This document shows, in pieces, positions 44,843 through 54,790 of a DNA stretch of 64,000 bases. The notes beneath the pieces are model-generated. The model did no database searches. It was given only the letters and a program-made list of their open reading frames with translations, and was not told the origin of the DNA. The DNA is taken from contig JASPKZ010003844.1 in the NCBI GenBank assembly GCA_030220185.1, forward strand, positions 2,926,501 through 2,990,500, in the 5' to 3' direction. Positions within the stretch are counted from its first letter, which is position 1; each line of letters opens with the position of its first letter. This DNA comes from Diploptera punctata. Lineage: Eukaryota > Arthropoda > Insecta > Blattodea > Blaberidae. Made by a program: the position numbers and the translations under genes.

Positions 44843-46165
44843 ATCTTAAGCGCTGAAGCTCCACTTATTGAACGATTTAGCATTCTCAACAATTATTTTC
44901 CAAAAATCTTAGGCGCTGAAGCTTCACTGATTGAACGATTTAGCATTCTCAACAATTAATTTCCAAAAATCGTAGGCGCTGAAGCTTCACTGATTGAACG
45001 ATTTAGCGTTCTCGGCAATTAATTTCCAAAAATCTTAGGAGCTGAAGCTTCACTGATTGAACGATTTAGCATTGTCAACGATTATTTTCCAAAAATCGTA
45101 GGCGCTGAAGCTTCATTGATTGAACAATTTAGCATTCTCAACAATTAATTTCCAAAAATCTTAGGCGCTGAAGCTTCACTGATTGAACGATTTAGCGTTC
45201 TCAACAATTATTTTCCAAAAATCTTAGGTGCTGAAGCTTCACTGATTGAACGATTTAGCATTCTCAACAATTAATTTCCAAAAATCTTAGGCGCTGAAGC
45301 TTCACTGATTGAACGATTTAGCATTCTCAACAATTAATTTCCAAAAATCTTAGGCGCTGAAGCTTCACTGATTGAACGATTTAGCATTCTCAACAATTAA
45401 TTTCCAAAAATCTTAGGCGCTGAAGCTTCACTGATTGAACGATTTAGCATTCTCAACAATTAATTTCCGAAAATCGTAGGCGCTGAAGCTTCACTGATTG
45501 AACGATTTAGCATTCTCAACAATTAATTTCCAAAAATCTTAGGCGCTGAAGCTTCACTGATTGAACGATTTAGCATTCTCAACAATGAATTTCCAAAAAT
45601 CTTAGGCGCTGATGCTTCACTGATTGAACGATTTAGCATTCTCAACAATTAATTTCCAAAAATCTTAGGCGCTGAAGCTTCACTGATTGAACGATTTAGC
45701 ATTCTCATCAATTAAATTCCAAAAATCGTAGGCGCTGAAGCTTCACTGATTGAACGATTTAGCATTCTCAACAATTTATTTCCAAAAATCTTAGGTGCTG
45801 AAGCTTCACTGATTTAACGATTTAGCATTGTCAACGATTATTTTCCAAAAATCTTAGGCGCTGAAGCTTCACTGATTGAACGATTTAGCGTTTTCAACAA
45901 TTATTTTCCAAAAATCTTAGGTGCTGAAGCTTCACTGATTTAACGATTTAGCATTCTCAACAATTATTTTCCAAAAATCGTAGGCGCTGAAGCTTCACTG
46001 ATTGAACGATTTAGCATTCTCAACAATTTATTTCCAAAAATCTTAGGCGCTGAAGCCTCACTGATTGAACGATTTAGCATTGTCAACAATTACTTTCCAA
46101 AAATCTTAGACGCTGAAGCTTCACTGATTTAACGATTTAGCATTCTCAACAATTATTTTCCAAAC
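44843..46165 (+). repeat. Minisatellite: 63-bp unit, about 21 copies
   Basis: Period 63 bp, shown by ggcgctgaagcttcactgat recurring at 63-bp steps. Most copies differ by 1-3 bases. The plus frame that translates as KILGAEASLIERFSILNN runs through every unit and is closed by TAA in most units, but reads TAT, TAC or GAA in a minority. The unit is exactly 21 codons. Variant sites (cttagg/cgtagg, ggcgct/ggtgct, gattgaacg/gatttaacg) recur in spaced copies, suggesting block duplication. The frame has no overall coding capacity now. Confidence 0.95.
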
Positions 46166-46209
46166 TACTCCTATAATAAACATAATGCTCAACTATGTTT
46201 TTCCAATTT

Positions 46210-46330
46210 TTTATATCATGCATACAATTAAGTTTTCTTTTTTCATTTTATTATAGTCTTGTATGACATCGTCCTTCCATCTAATTTTTGGTCTACCTTG
46301 AACTCTAGTTGTCAAGCGTTCCCATTAAAA
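46210..46330 (-). mobile_element. LINE-E tail remnant
   Basis: The minus strand gives RVQGRPKIRWKDDVIQD, the GRP-x3-W signature of a non-LTR RT C-terminus. Too short to assign further. Confidence 0.5.
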
Positions 46331-46379
46331 ATTTTTCACACATTTATCCATGTACATGTTGCATAAATACAAATTATAC

Positions 46380-46690
46380 CGCTAATTCAATTATATCTGA
46401 TAAATATTTTATGTAAGTGCCTGATATATTAGTCTCCCTCAATTAAAATGGATTTTTTTTTTAATTTTCGTCAAGTAGTTATTGATGTTGGCGTATAAAT
46501 TGTATAACGGGTTCTTGAATCCGTTATAGAATTTATTCACCAACATCAGTACCAAATGACATGCCGAAAATGGAACATGTTTGTGATAGACCTACATTGT
46601 TTTAATTGAAATTCGAATTTCTTTAACAGAAATTAATTTTAAATGAGGACTAACATATCAGGTACTTATGTTGATAGTTTAAAAAATTAC
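46380..46690. repeat. Nested foldback (MITE-like), ~300 bp
   Basis: Outer arms: taagtgcctgatatattag with cctcaattaaaat at 46412-46448, and their inverted partner tttaaatgagg...tatcaggtactta at 46633-46670. An inner hairpin lies at 46483-46548, with arms gatgttggcgtataaattg and ttgtataacgg against ccgttatagaatttattc and accaacatc. No coding capacity. Flanks gave no clear target duplication. Confidence 0.65.
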
Positions 46691-46925
46691 TACATAACTC
46701 AATTGTGATTCAAACGAATTTTAGAATCTATACTTCTAATAATCAAGTTTGAACACCGTTGAGGTTAAAATTATTTCAATTATAAAAATGGTTGTACCTT
46801 ATATAACACTGTCGTGCTCAACCATAATAATTTCTGTTATAATCTTCGTTATATAATTAAAATTCAAAGCTTTTCGAAGACGTAATTCATCTTTAGGAAC
46901 TTTCCTGATACCGAAATTATTTTTA

Positions 46926-47293
46926 TAGTAACAAGAAAGTACTCTGTAAGGGCCCCTAGCCAGGGTTACGGTGAAGACCTCAACGGCAGATTCGGCGCAG
47001 AAGGAGTCCTTCATCACGGCGGATCTGGCGGACGTGGCAACCCTCTAGATGGGGTTAGTACATCCAGAAGCTGGACCTAAAGCTTCGAGGTGGCAGCCCC
47101 ACCAATGGTCTACTCTGCATAGCGTTGGTACCGCGATCAGAGGAAAACATATTACTCGTATTCTTCACAATGGAAACTGTCGGACGTCCTCGGAAGAGAT
47201 GGTCTTAGATCTATTAGTGAAGACGGAACAGGCAACTATTGCCTAAACCAGGAAGTGAAGAAGAAGAAGAAGAAGAAGAAGAAGAAGAAGAAG
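46926..47293 (+). mobile_element. LINE tail with (GAA)n, D-related
   Basis: The plus strand has KTSTADSAQKESFITADLAD, MGLVHPEAGPKASRWQP and HQWSTLHSVGTAIRG, then an end frame with GTGNYCLNQEV and a pure GAA run at 47256-47293. The GTGN..L..EV-KKK ending matches LINE-D (GTGNLCLAREVKKKK). Confidence 0.65.
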
Positions 47294-47367
47294 AAAGTTC
47301 CTGAAGATGAGACATGTCTTCGAAAAGCTTTGAATTTTAATAATTTTAACAAGATTATAACATAAAT

Positions 47368-47707
47368 GTCCACCGCTGTGGTCTCGAGGTAGCGTGCTGC
47401 CTTGTCACACAGCGGGCCCGGGTTCGATCCCCGGTCGGGGCAGTTTTCTGGGTGCGGTTTTTATCGGGGTTTTTCCTCACCTGTAAGACAAATGTCAGGA
47501 AAACTTCAAGCCCAAACGGTCCCCGAAATCATATGGCCATCATCGTCATCCCTATCATTATCATTATCATCATCATCATCTTTCACCGGTGTGGAAAGCA
47601 ACGGGAAGCTACCACACCTACAATTCCCTAGTAAAGCTGCAATCATAGCATGAAAGTGCTATGATTGCAGTGAAGGACCTGCACTCGGGCAGAATTACTG
47701 TGGATGG
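47368..47707 (+). mobile_element. SINE S1, full length, 11-bp target duplication
   Basis: 340 bp from gtccaccgctgtggtctcg to attactgtggatgg, with B box ggttcgatccc. ataacataaat at 47357-47367 and ataacagaaat at 47708-47718 flank it. Removing the SINE restores the inverted-arm sequence seen at 46765-46925, which independently fixes the boundaries. Confidence 0.92.
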
Positions 47708-47803
47708 ATAACAGAAATTATCATAGTTGAGGACGACTATGTTATGTAAGGTACAAACATGTTTATAATTGAAATAATTTTAGAAGTATTGGTATCTCTG
47801 ATA

Positions 47804-48122
47804 GTCCACCGCTGTGGTCGCGAGATAGCATGCTGCCTTGTCACGCAGCGGGCCCGGGTTCGATTCCTGGTCGAGACAGGCTCCTAGGTGAGGTTTTTTC
47901 GGGGTTTTTCCTCAACTGTAAGACAAATGTCAGGAAGCTTAGGTCCCAACGGCCCCCGAAAATCATTCGGCCACCATCATCATCATCCTTATCATCATCA
48001 CCATCATCCTTCACTGGTGTGGAAAGCAACGGAAAGCTACCATACCTATAATTCCGTAGTAAAGCTGAAAGCATAGCATGAAAATGCAGTGAAAGATCTG
48101 CCCTCGGGCAGAATTACTATGG
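47804..48122 (+). mobile_element. SINE S1, full length, 10-bp target duplication
   Basis: 319 bp, same family and orientation as the copy 96 bp upstream. The head reads ccaccgctgtggtcgcgag, with B box ggttcgattcc. The duplication atctctgata lies at 47794-47803 and 48123-48132. Confidence 0.92.
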
Positions 48123-48132
48123 ATCTCTGATA

Positions 48133-48773
48133 AGTAGATTAAAATCAGTATCGAATGAAGTATTTAACATAACATAATTTTTATTTTCTTTTCTTTGATA
48201 TTTGGGTACTCTAACTTGAACGAAAATATTAGGAACTATTTTCTTATTTCGGGCTCATCTTAATTGTTGAATTCTACTAAATATATATTTGTTCATAAAG
48301 TTATTGTAATAAGAAAGAATTTGAAAAAGAGCGGGAGAGCAAGATGAAGTTATTTACTTTCTAAATGAAGCTTAGGCAGAGCTTGTTCTAACGAAACAGG
48401 ACTACGTTGTAAATAGAAACTTTGTTTAATGTAATTAACCTTTAATTTGTTTCAGCGCGCTACATTAAGTTTTATCTAATTACTCGCGTTTGTTTCTAAA
48501 GCTAATTTAATTACTAGAAATGTTCCTGCTTTCTCGTTTATGAAATTGATTGAGGAGGAAATGTCTTTTAAAAGAAAACATTATACAGAAGAACCCGAAA
48601 TATTAATTAAAACTTTTATCTCAATTTACTCAACGTCGTCTTCTTAGCAGTATTGTTGAAAGTGTAACCAATAGAAATAATAATGGGCCTTTAAAATTAA
48701 TTAATTTAGGCAATATTGAATAATTTATTGAATTTATATTTGCTCTAACCTCGACTTCATTATTACCCAGTGT

Positions 48774-48824
<51 letters not shown>

Positions 48825-48929
48825 TGGTGTTTCTCGTATATTTATATTATTATTATTATTATTATTATTTTATTATTATCGTAAGTATTATTATTGATAT
48901 TATCCTATAAAATGTTGTTTGTACATAAA
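48133..48929. other. No gene; (TA)n at 48778-48823, (ATT)n at 48846-48870
   Basis: Anonymous sequence and two simple repeats. Confidence 0.6.
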
Positions 48930-49084
48930 ATTTACATTGCTACATTAATGTATCTTTAACTGTTTATAATTGGTATAGTGTATATCTATATTTGTCAAAT
49001 ATTTATTTGTATTTGTGCTGGTTGAGTGGAAGAGAAGGCCTTATGGCCTTAACTCTGCCATAATAAATAAAGCATTGTTATTAA

Positions 49085-49143
<59 letters not shown>
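48930..49143 (+). mobile_element. LINE-J-related 3' end with (ATT)n tail
   Basis: ctggttgagtggaagagaag, then gccttatggccttaactctg and ataataaataaagcatt, run directly into (ATT)n at 49079-49143. This parallels the LINE-J 3' end at 57680-57740. A poorer relative (ctggtttagtggaaaaaaag) is at 49425-49520, also ending in (ATT)n. Confidence 0.65.
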
Positions 49144-49145
<2 letters not shown>

Positions 49146-49476
49146 ATAAATTGAAGAGAATCGATGCCACTATTCAGGTTTGACTTTTTCATTGTCAGTG
49201 ATGAGACTCATTTAGGTTTTTTTTTCTATTTAAAATTGTTAAATGATTACAAAAAAATGTGGTTTTATATCAATTATAAATTACCTATAAATGTTCTTAT
49301 TGGGAATGGGATTTTCTTTTTTCAAAATTTTTATGAATTAGGATATATTTTTAGTAAATGCATGGGCCCAATTAAAATATAAAAATATATTTATGCATCA
49401 TTTTAATTTTCATATTGCACTATATTGTACTGGTTTAGTGGAAAAAAAGTCTAATGACCTTTACTATGCTAGAATA

Positions 49477-49520
<44 letters not shown>
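49144..49520. other. Anonymous plus second (ATT)n-tailed LINE end
   Basis: The 72-codon frame at 49164-49382 is Phe/Tyr/Asn-rich and not supported. 49425-49480 is the LINE-J-like end and 49481-49520 its (ATT)n tail. Confidence 0.45.
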
Positions 49521-49524
<4 letters not shown>

Positions 49525-50156
49525 TAGAAGATCAAAAGGGGAATATTAGAGGATGTGAAAAATTTTAGTATCTGGGAGTAAAAGTAGATAAAGAGAACAA
49601 ACAAGAAAATTATGTTAAGAACAGAATAAATAAAGATAGAGCAATAACAGCAATGATGAATGGAGTCTTATGGAACAGACTAGGCCTATAACCAGAAAAA
49701 AAAGTTACAAATATATAATTCAATAGTGAGAAGTACTGTCACATATGGAGCTGAAGTTTAGAAATTCAACAAAAACTTATGTGGTTGGAAATGGATTTCT
49801 TGAGGAGAGCAGCAAAATATTTAAAATTAGAAAAAAATAGAAAAAATAAGAAATACTGTCATACGAGAAAAAATGAATATTAGACTTACAATAGTAGATT
49901 ATATAAGATATAATCAATTAAATTGGTATGGGCATGTACGACGAATGCAAGAAGAAAGGTTACGTAGCAAAAATTGGAATGGTATCCACCTGGAAGCAGA
50001 AGGAAACTCGCATGCAAGAAACTCGTGATGCAAGAAATAAAACCTGGAATGAGAGCAAGCGGACTGGAGGACATGGAATGGATAGAGACGAGTGGAGAAG
50101 AAAAATAAAACTTTGCGCAGAAAGATGTGTAAACATTAAAATTCTGTATATAAATA
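49521..50156 (+). mobile_element. LINE-E-like RT C-terminal region
   Basis: Plus-strand pieces: YLGVKVDKENKQENYVKNRI, AITAMMNGVLWNRL, then the WLEMDFLRRAAKYLKLEK stretch, KLVWACTTNARRKVT-type text, and GLEDMEWIDRDEWRRKIKLC to the end. This is the post-palm tail of a non-LTR RT with several frame breaks. It lies between two (ATT)n tracts and the second is its own tail. Confidence 0.7.
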
Positions 50157-50293
<137 letters not shown>

Positions 50294-50497
50294 AGGAATT
50301 AAACACAACAATAGAAAAATACAGAACAAACTGGAAAGAACACTTGGCAAGGATGACTGAGAATAGAATACCAAAAGCAGCATACAGCTATTCACCACGA
50401 GGAAGAAGAAGTTTGGGAAGACCAAAGAAAAGATGGAAAGAGCAGCAATTTGGAGCCGGAACAGGCTAGTAAATAAGCCTAAACTGTGAAAAAGAAG
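50294..50497 (+). mobile_element. LINE-F RT C-terminal tail, intact frame
   Basis: An uninterrupted 67-codon frame begins EELNTTIEKYRTNWKEHLAR, continues through RGRRSLGRPKKRWKEQQFG and ends AGTG and TAG. The short 3' UTR has cctaaactgtgaaaaagaag, then (ATT)n at 50498-50561. The copy at 701-881 ends in (GAA)n instead. Confidence 0.85.
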
Positions 50498-50561
<64 letters not shown>

Positions 50562-50564
<3 letters not shown>

Positions 50565-51227
50565 CAAATCGTTGTTTTTGGAACCACCAATTTCAATGCC
50601 GCATTCAATAAGGTCCTCCATTTTTAACAGTAATTCAATATATTCTCGAATTCCTACTAAGATCTGAAACTTTTGAATGTACTTTTCACCTAATTAATAA
50701 CCGACCCAATGAGACATCTAGTAGGCAACTAAGGTGTAATTCAATCTTCAGTCAATTGCATTTAGTCTATATCTCTGACATTCAATTTCCTAAAATTCGT
50801 TCGAATGTTGTCTTCCCACTTATGACTAGAACTTTCTCTAGTCCCAATAAAAATTTTGAAAGTATTTCTCGTTACCCATTTGCCCTACATGACTTTTATT
50901 TCTCGAAGTCCTTGACTTAATATCCCTCAAAATATTTAATGCTAACATAATTATATTATTATTTACAATTACACAGACACTTTTAATAATAAATAACGCA
51001 ATTTTAGCATTTATAAGATAACAGGAATTTGAGTACGTCATGTCACCTGTGTAGCAATAGGTCATATTAACAAAGAATATAACTTCATTCCATGTTTATC
51101 TTACGAAGAAACCGATTAATTGTACCAATTGTAAATTAGAGAATATTTATGCTTCTACAGTAATCATTTAAGTTACTCAAATTGAAAAAATTGTATATAA
51201 GATAGAGTATATTAAAAAGAGTGCATC
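50562..51227. other. Anonymous; tiny S2 remnant at about 50705-50740
   Basis: gagacatctagtaggcaac near 50712 matches the S2 copy at 23766-24035. Nothing else recognised. Confidence 0.4.
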
Positions 51228-51230
51228 ACA

Positions 51231-51264
<34 letters not shown>

Positions 51265-51269
51265 TTTTA

Positions 51270-51475
51270 GAATAATTAGAAATAGAATCAGAAGATGAAA
51301 AACTCAACAGATAAATGATAAATAAAACTGGCTGGACTATGTAAGAAGAATGGATAATTCAAGAATCCCAAATATAATACCGAAATATAAACCTAAAGGA
51401 CATCGTCGACGAGGAAGACCTCTTAAAAGACTCCTAGATGGGGCCGAAATAGGTCTCGGAGGACTATATATATGT
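51270..51475 (+). mobile_element. LINE-C-related RT tail
   Basis: The plus strand gives KLAGLCKKNG-type text in one frame and WLDYVRRMDNSRIPNIIPKY, then HRRRGRPLKRLLDGAEIG in another. The RRRGRPLKR core is a good AT-hook match. (AT)n at 51228-51258 lies just upstream. Confidence 0.7.
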
Positions 51476-51870
51476 ATGAAACGAGAGTCTGTTTTTTTAC
51501 TTCCCTTCCGAAGGAAGTCGCAATCAGGACTTTCATAAATTGAAAAGAATTCATCAATCTGGCCACTTATACTGCATCATTTAAGAATATGACATTTCCA
51601 TTCTTCCATTTGCCTTTACGACGGAGAAAACTAGGTAAAAACTTGAATTGATTTGGTCGAGACAGGAATTTGAGTTTGGAACCTCACGAATATGAGTATT
51701 CAATGCTATAGTATGAGCTCTGTGGTTTTTGAATGAAAAGATAAGCTGTACTGATTAAAATGTTCCCTTACGAATATGTGAACAGCTTCTTTGTTCTAAT
51801 TCAATAAACGTGTTCGGGCTAGTTGAGGGACACAAGTCAAATACTGCTTTCCAAAGTATTAACGTTAATG

Positions 51871-51872
<2 letters not shown>
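51476..51872. other. Anonymous; degenerate tRNA-like patch
   Basis: 51660-51725 on the minus strand has catattcgtgaggttccaa and actcaaattcctgtctcgac, like the T-arm end of an old tRNA-derived SINE. Otherwise nothing recognised. Confidence 0.35.
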
Positions 51873-51916
<44 letters not shown>

Positions 51917-52040
51917 CATCATCATCATCCTCATCATCCTGCTAGGTATTAGTCCTAGAAGAACTGTTACGGCCTGAGAAAGCGGTTTTCGTGTCATCTT
52001 TTCATAGGTCGACCAAGTGACAGTTTCCCATTTGGACAGT

Positions 52041-52075
<35 letters not shown>

Positions 52076-52186
52076 GTAATAGTAATAATAATAATAGTAG
52101 TAATAATAATAGTAATAATAATAGTAATAATAATAGTAATAATAATAATAATAATAGTAATAATAATAATAGCAATAATAATAATA

Positions 52187-52232
<46 letters not shown>
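51873..52232. repeat. (AAT)n blocks with (CAT)n, 51873-51930 and 52042-52232
   Basis: Two AAT-rich tracts, the second with many single-base variants (agtaat, agcaat). The long Leu-only and Ile-only frames on the minus strand are artefacts of these tracts. Confidence 0.9.
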
Positions 52233-52234
<2 letters not shown>

Positions 52235-52655
52235 GTATTTCTAACACTGCTCAGCATTTGCTGCCTATGGTTATATCAGAGTCACTTGTTAATGCAATGA
52301 AGAGCAGAGCCTCGACCTTTCCACTCTGATATTGATTATATCTCTGCCAGAGATTCACCACAGCCTGTGCCCTCTCAGTCTCTACCCCTAATTTTTCAGA
52401 GCAACTCTTGTGCTCCGTGAAATATAACCCGTATCATTCACGTCCAAACTGTCCGTGAGTTTTCCACTCATTTCCTCACCTGCTGACTTGAAACAAGTGA
52501 TTTGTATTAATTACTAGTGGAATGCCACATCTATTACAGGGTGTACAAAATTTAATAAATCGTGTCGTAAATAAATATTATTTCGTGATTGAGTGCATAA
52601 CATCAGGATACTTTTAGTTATATGTTAGTTTAGTTAACATGACTTGTTAAGAGAA
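52233..52655. other. No gene recognised
   Basis: Less AT-rich than its surroundings, but no frame, RNA or repeat could be supported. Confidence 0.4.
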
Positions 52656-52660
52656 ATAAA

Positions 52661-52731
52661 TGCTCGGACGGGACTCGAACCCGGACTTCTGGATTTAAAT
52701 CCCAGCGTGCTACCGATTACGCTACCGAGCA
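52661..52731 (-). tRNA. Cloverleaf-forming tRNA-like sequence, anticodon position UUA
   Basis: On the minus strand the acceptor stem tgctcgg/ccgagca pairs over 7 bp. The D arm is gcgt-aatcggta-gcac, with one mismatch and a wobble. The anticodon stem ctggg/tccag has a 7-nt loop atttaaa, a 4-nt variable loop follows, and the T arm is ccggg-ttcgagt-cccgt with one mismatch. Both promoter boxes are present (gggttcgagtccc). The anticodon triplet reads tta, which would pair with UAA. No T4 terminator follows directly. I think it is a tRNA pseudogene or SINE head with a mutated loop. Confidence 0.5.
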
Positions 52732-52755
52732 AGTCTAGTACAAACATTCATTTTT

Positions 52756-52804
<49 letters not shown>

Positions 52805-52905
52805 TCATTATTACTAGATATAGTGGGAACTCGGTCTCCACTGTTACTATCACAAGTAAACAAATTAAAGAGAATATTTTTACTTTATAGCAGTGACGAT
52901 TTATC

Positions 52906-52936
<31 letters not shown>
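52756..52936. repeat. Two (TA)n tracts, 52756-52802 and 52905-52936
   Basis: The second runs directly into the 3' end of the SINE S1 copy on the minus strand. Confidence 0.9.
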
Positions 52937-52939
<3 letters not shown>

Positions 52940-53275
52940 ATCCATAATAATTCTGTCCGAAGACAGGTCCTTCACTGCAATTATAACATTTTCATGCTAT
53001 GCTTGCAGCTTTACTAGGGAATTGTAGGTGTGGTTGCTTCCCGTTGCTTTCCACACCGGTGAAGGATGATGATGATGATGATGATAATGATAAATATGAT
53101 GATGATGGCCATATGATTTCGGGGACCGTTTGGGCCTTAAAGTTTTCCTGACAATTGACAGGCGAGGAAAAACCCCGATAAAAAACTCACCCAGAAAAAC
53201 TGCCCCGACCGGGGATCGAACCCGGGCCCGCTGCGCGACAAGGCAGCACGCTACCTCGAGACCACAGTGGTGGAC
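52937..53275 (-). mobile_element. SINE S1, full length
   Basis: Reverse complement: ccaccactgtggtctcgagg, B box ggttcgatccc, body gtcaggaaaactttaagg, (cat)n, 3' end attattatggatgg. (TA)n flanks both ends, so a target duplication cannot be read. Confidence 0.88.
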
Positions 53276-53636
53276 TATATATATATATCATTATCATCAT
53301 CATCATGAACAAATTCGTTTTAGGCCATGTGGCCTGTATATCTTATATATATATTCATTATTTATTGTATATATAGGCTAATAATTATAAGCTTGCCTAA
53401 ACGAAATACGCCACCTTAAGTTTTAGTCATTTATAAAATTTACATGAAGGTAAATGGAATTGTGAAACTTTTTCTCTTAAGTTAATACTTTACTTTCTAA
53501 CACCAAATGGCAATTGTGTACAGTGTACAACGCTTTTCTCTATTTTTCTTTATTTCAGTTTTTAGTAGAACTGAGTGTTGAGTTATGTACATATATATCG
53601 CGTTGTCTCCGGCACTTATATATATATATATATATT
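53276..53636. other. LINE 3' trace at 53290-53345, otherwise anonymous
   Basis: catcatcatgaacaaattcg, then gttttaggccatgtggcc, is the reverse of the 3' end at 21370-21403. Nothing else recognised. Confidence 0.45.
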
Positions 53637-53745
53637 CTCATATTCTCATTTCAGGAGATTTTATTCTGGCAAATTGTTGTGTTGTCACTGTCCACGTTTC
53701 GGATCCATAAGTAATAATAGGCACTCCATGTTGTATTTATTTGAT
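53637..53745 (-). mobile_element. LINE RT remnant (ITYGSETWT motif)
   Basis: Minus-strand translation gives QHGVPIITYGSETWTVTTQQ, then FARIKSPEMRI. The PI(I/L)TYGSETWT block is the conserved post-palm motif of these LINEs (compare MYGSEVWT in LINE-B). About 35 codons only. Confidence 0.65.
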
Positions 53746-53840
53746 ATTCTATCGAGATCCATGTTTTGGAAATAATAATAATAATAATAACAATGGGGAC
53801 TTTATATAAACATATATGTTTGCATAAACATTGAGAAAAA

Positions 53841-54790
53841 TAAATATCTGTGTATAGAAGAAGAAATGAAAAATATAGATTTCAACAATGGAGAATAACT
53901 AAAACCTAGTATTGAATGCACTTATTTAGGAACAAAATTAGACCATTCAGGCGATAACACAGTGTAAATTAAAAATGGAATCGCACAAAAAAAACAAGCA
54001 ATAAATGCTTTAAACTCTGTTTGGTGGAGCACAAGTATTACAAAAAATAGAAAATTACAAATATATCAAACCATAATTCAGAGCATTTTAACATATGGTG
54101 CTGAAGTCTGGCAAATTGCTACCAGGGAAATGAAAAGAATTTTAAGTACAGAAATAGATGTTCTAAGATCAGCTGGAAAATCTAAAATGGATAGAATACG
54201 AAATAAGAAATAAGGGATTTTTTTAGTAGTAGGACTTTATTAGACAAAAAGTAAGATATTTACAATATTATTTACAAATATGGGTCGCACGGGCAGTAAG
54301 CCGTAAGTGCTGTTGACATTCCGTTACAATAAGTAATAATTGGTAATAGTATAAAGAAAAACAAAATAAAATAACATTACAATTACATAAAGAAAACAAT
54401 AATATTACGATTACATAATAATAAAATAACATTATACATTACTTAAGTTATGTATAATTATTAAGAATTAATGGTATTGCATTTTGATAACATGTATTTA
54501 TTCATGAATGAGTGAATAAGGGAAATTATGGGTGTACGAGAGGAGCCGGACATTATATACATTATAGAAAAGAAAAGATTGCAGTGGTATGGCCATGTCA
54601 AAAGAATGTCAGAGCAGAGATTGCCTAAAATTGTTATAGAATGGATCCCAATAGAAAGGACGAAGAGCGAAGAAAACTTGGGTAGCAGCTATGAATATCA
54701 GAGAATTGGAGGAAGATCAATGGATGGACGGAGAGGAATGGCGTTTGGTTTCCGGAATACGGCGTCAGCTGTCATGATACCGGATGAATA
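53841..54790 (+). mobile_element. LINE RT tail split by a LINE-G 3' UTR insertion
   Basis: 53841-54217 encodes PSIECTYLGTKLDHSGDN, KQAINALNSVWWSTSITKNR and LQIYQTIIQSILTYGAEVWQ, then KSKMDRIRNK. 54515-54790 continues IREIMGVREEPDIIYIIEKK, RLQWYGHVKRMSEQRLPK and IVIEWIP. The insert at 54218-54514 lies between them. Two early stops and a late frameshift, but otherwise well conserved. Confidence 0.85.
54218..54514 (-). mobile_element. LINE-G 3' UTR insertion, 9-bp target duplication
   Basis: aataaggga at 54209-54217 and 54515-54523 flanks it. Read on the minus strand it ends gtctaataaagtcctactac then a short A run. It matches the 3' UTR of the LINE-G copy at 2224-2674 closely (gggtcgcacgggcagtaag). 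It contains no coding sequence. Confidence 0.9.

Larger units (their letters stand above)
46765..47793. repeat. Inverted repeat pair around a LINE tail, right arm split by SINE S1
   Basis: The left arm at 46765-46925 reappears inverted at 47289-47367 plus 47708-47793. Shared strings include cttcgaaaagctttgaattt and ttataattgaaataatttta. The right arm also shows gttcctgaagatgagac, a Penelope-like UTR trait. The loop holds the LINE tail at 46926-47293, and SINE S1 was inserted later into the right arm. Confidence 0.7.

Noticed and set aside
44843..46165. Possible CRISPR array
   Set aside because: The repeats are directly adjacent 63-bp units with no unique spacers, and the context is eukaryotic.
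47049..47246. 65-codon plus frame (MGLVHPEAGPK...) as a host gene
   Set aside because: It is part of a LINE tail that runs into a GAA repeat.
51994..52257. Long minus-strand frames of almost pure Leu or Ile, and the poly-Asn, poly-Leu and Tyr-Ile frames at 12000, 23200 and 50200
   Set aside because: They are translations of (AAT)n, (ATT)n, (CA)n and (TA)n microsatellites.
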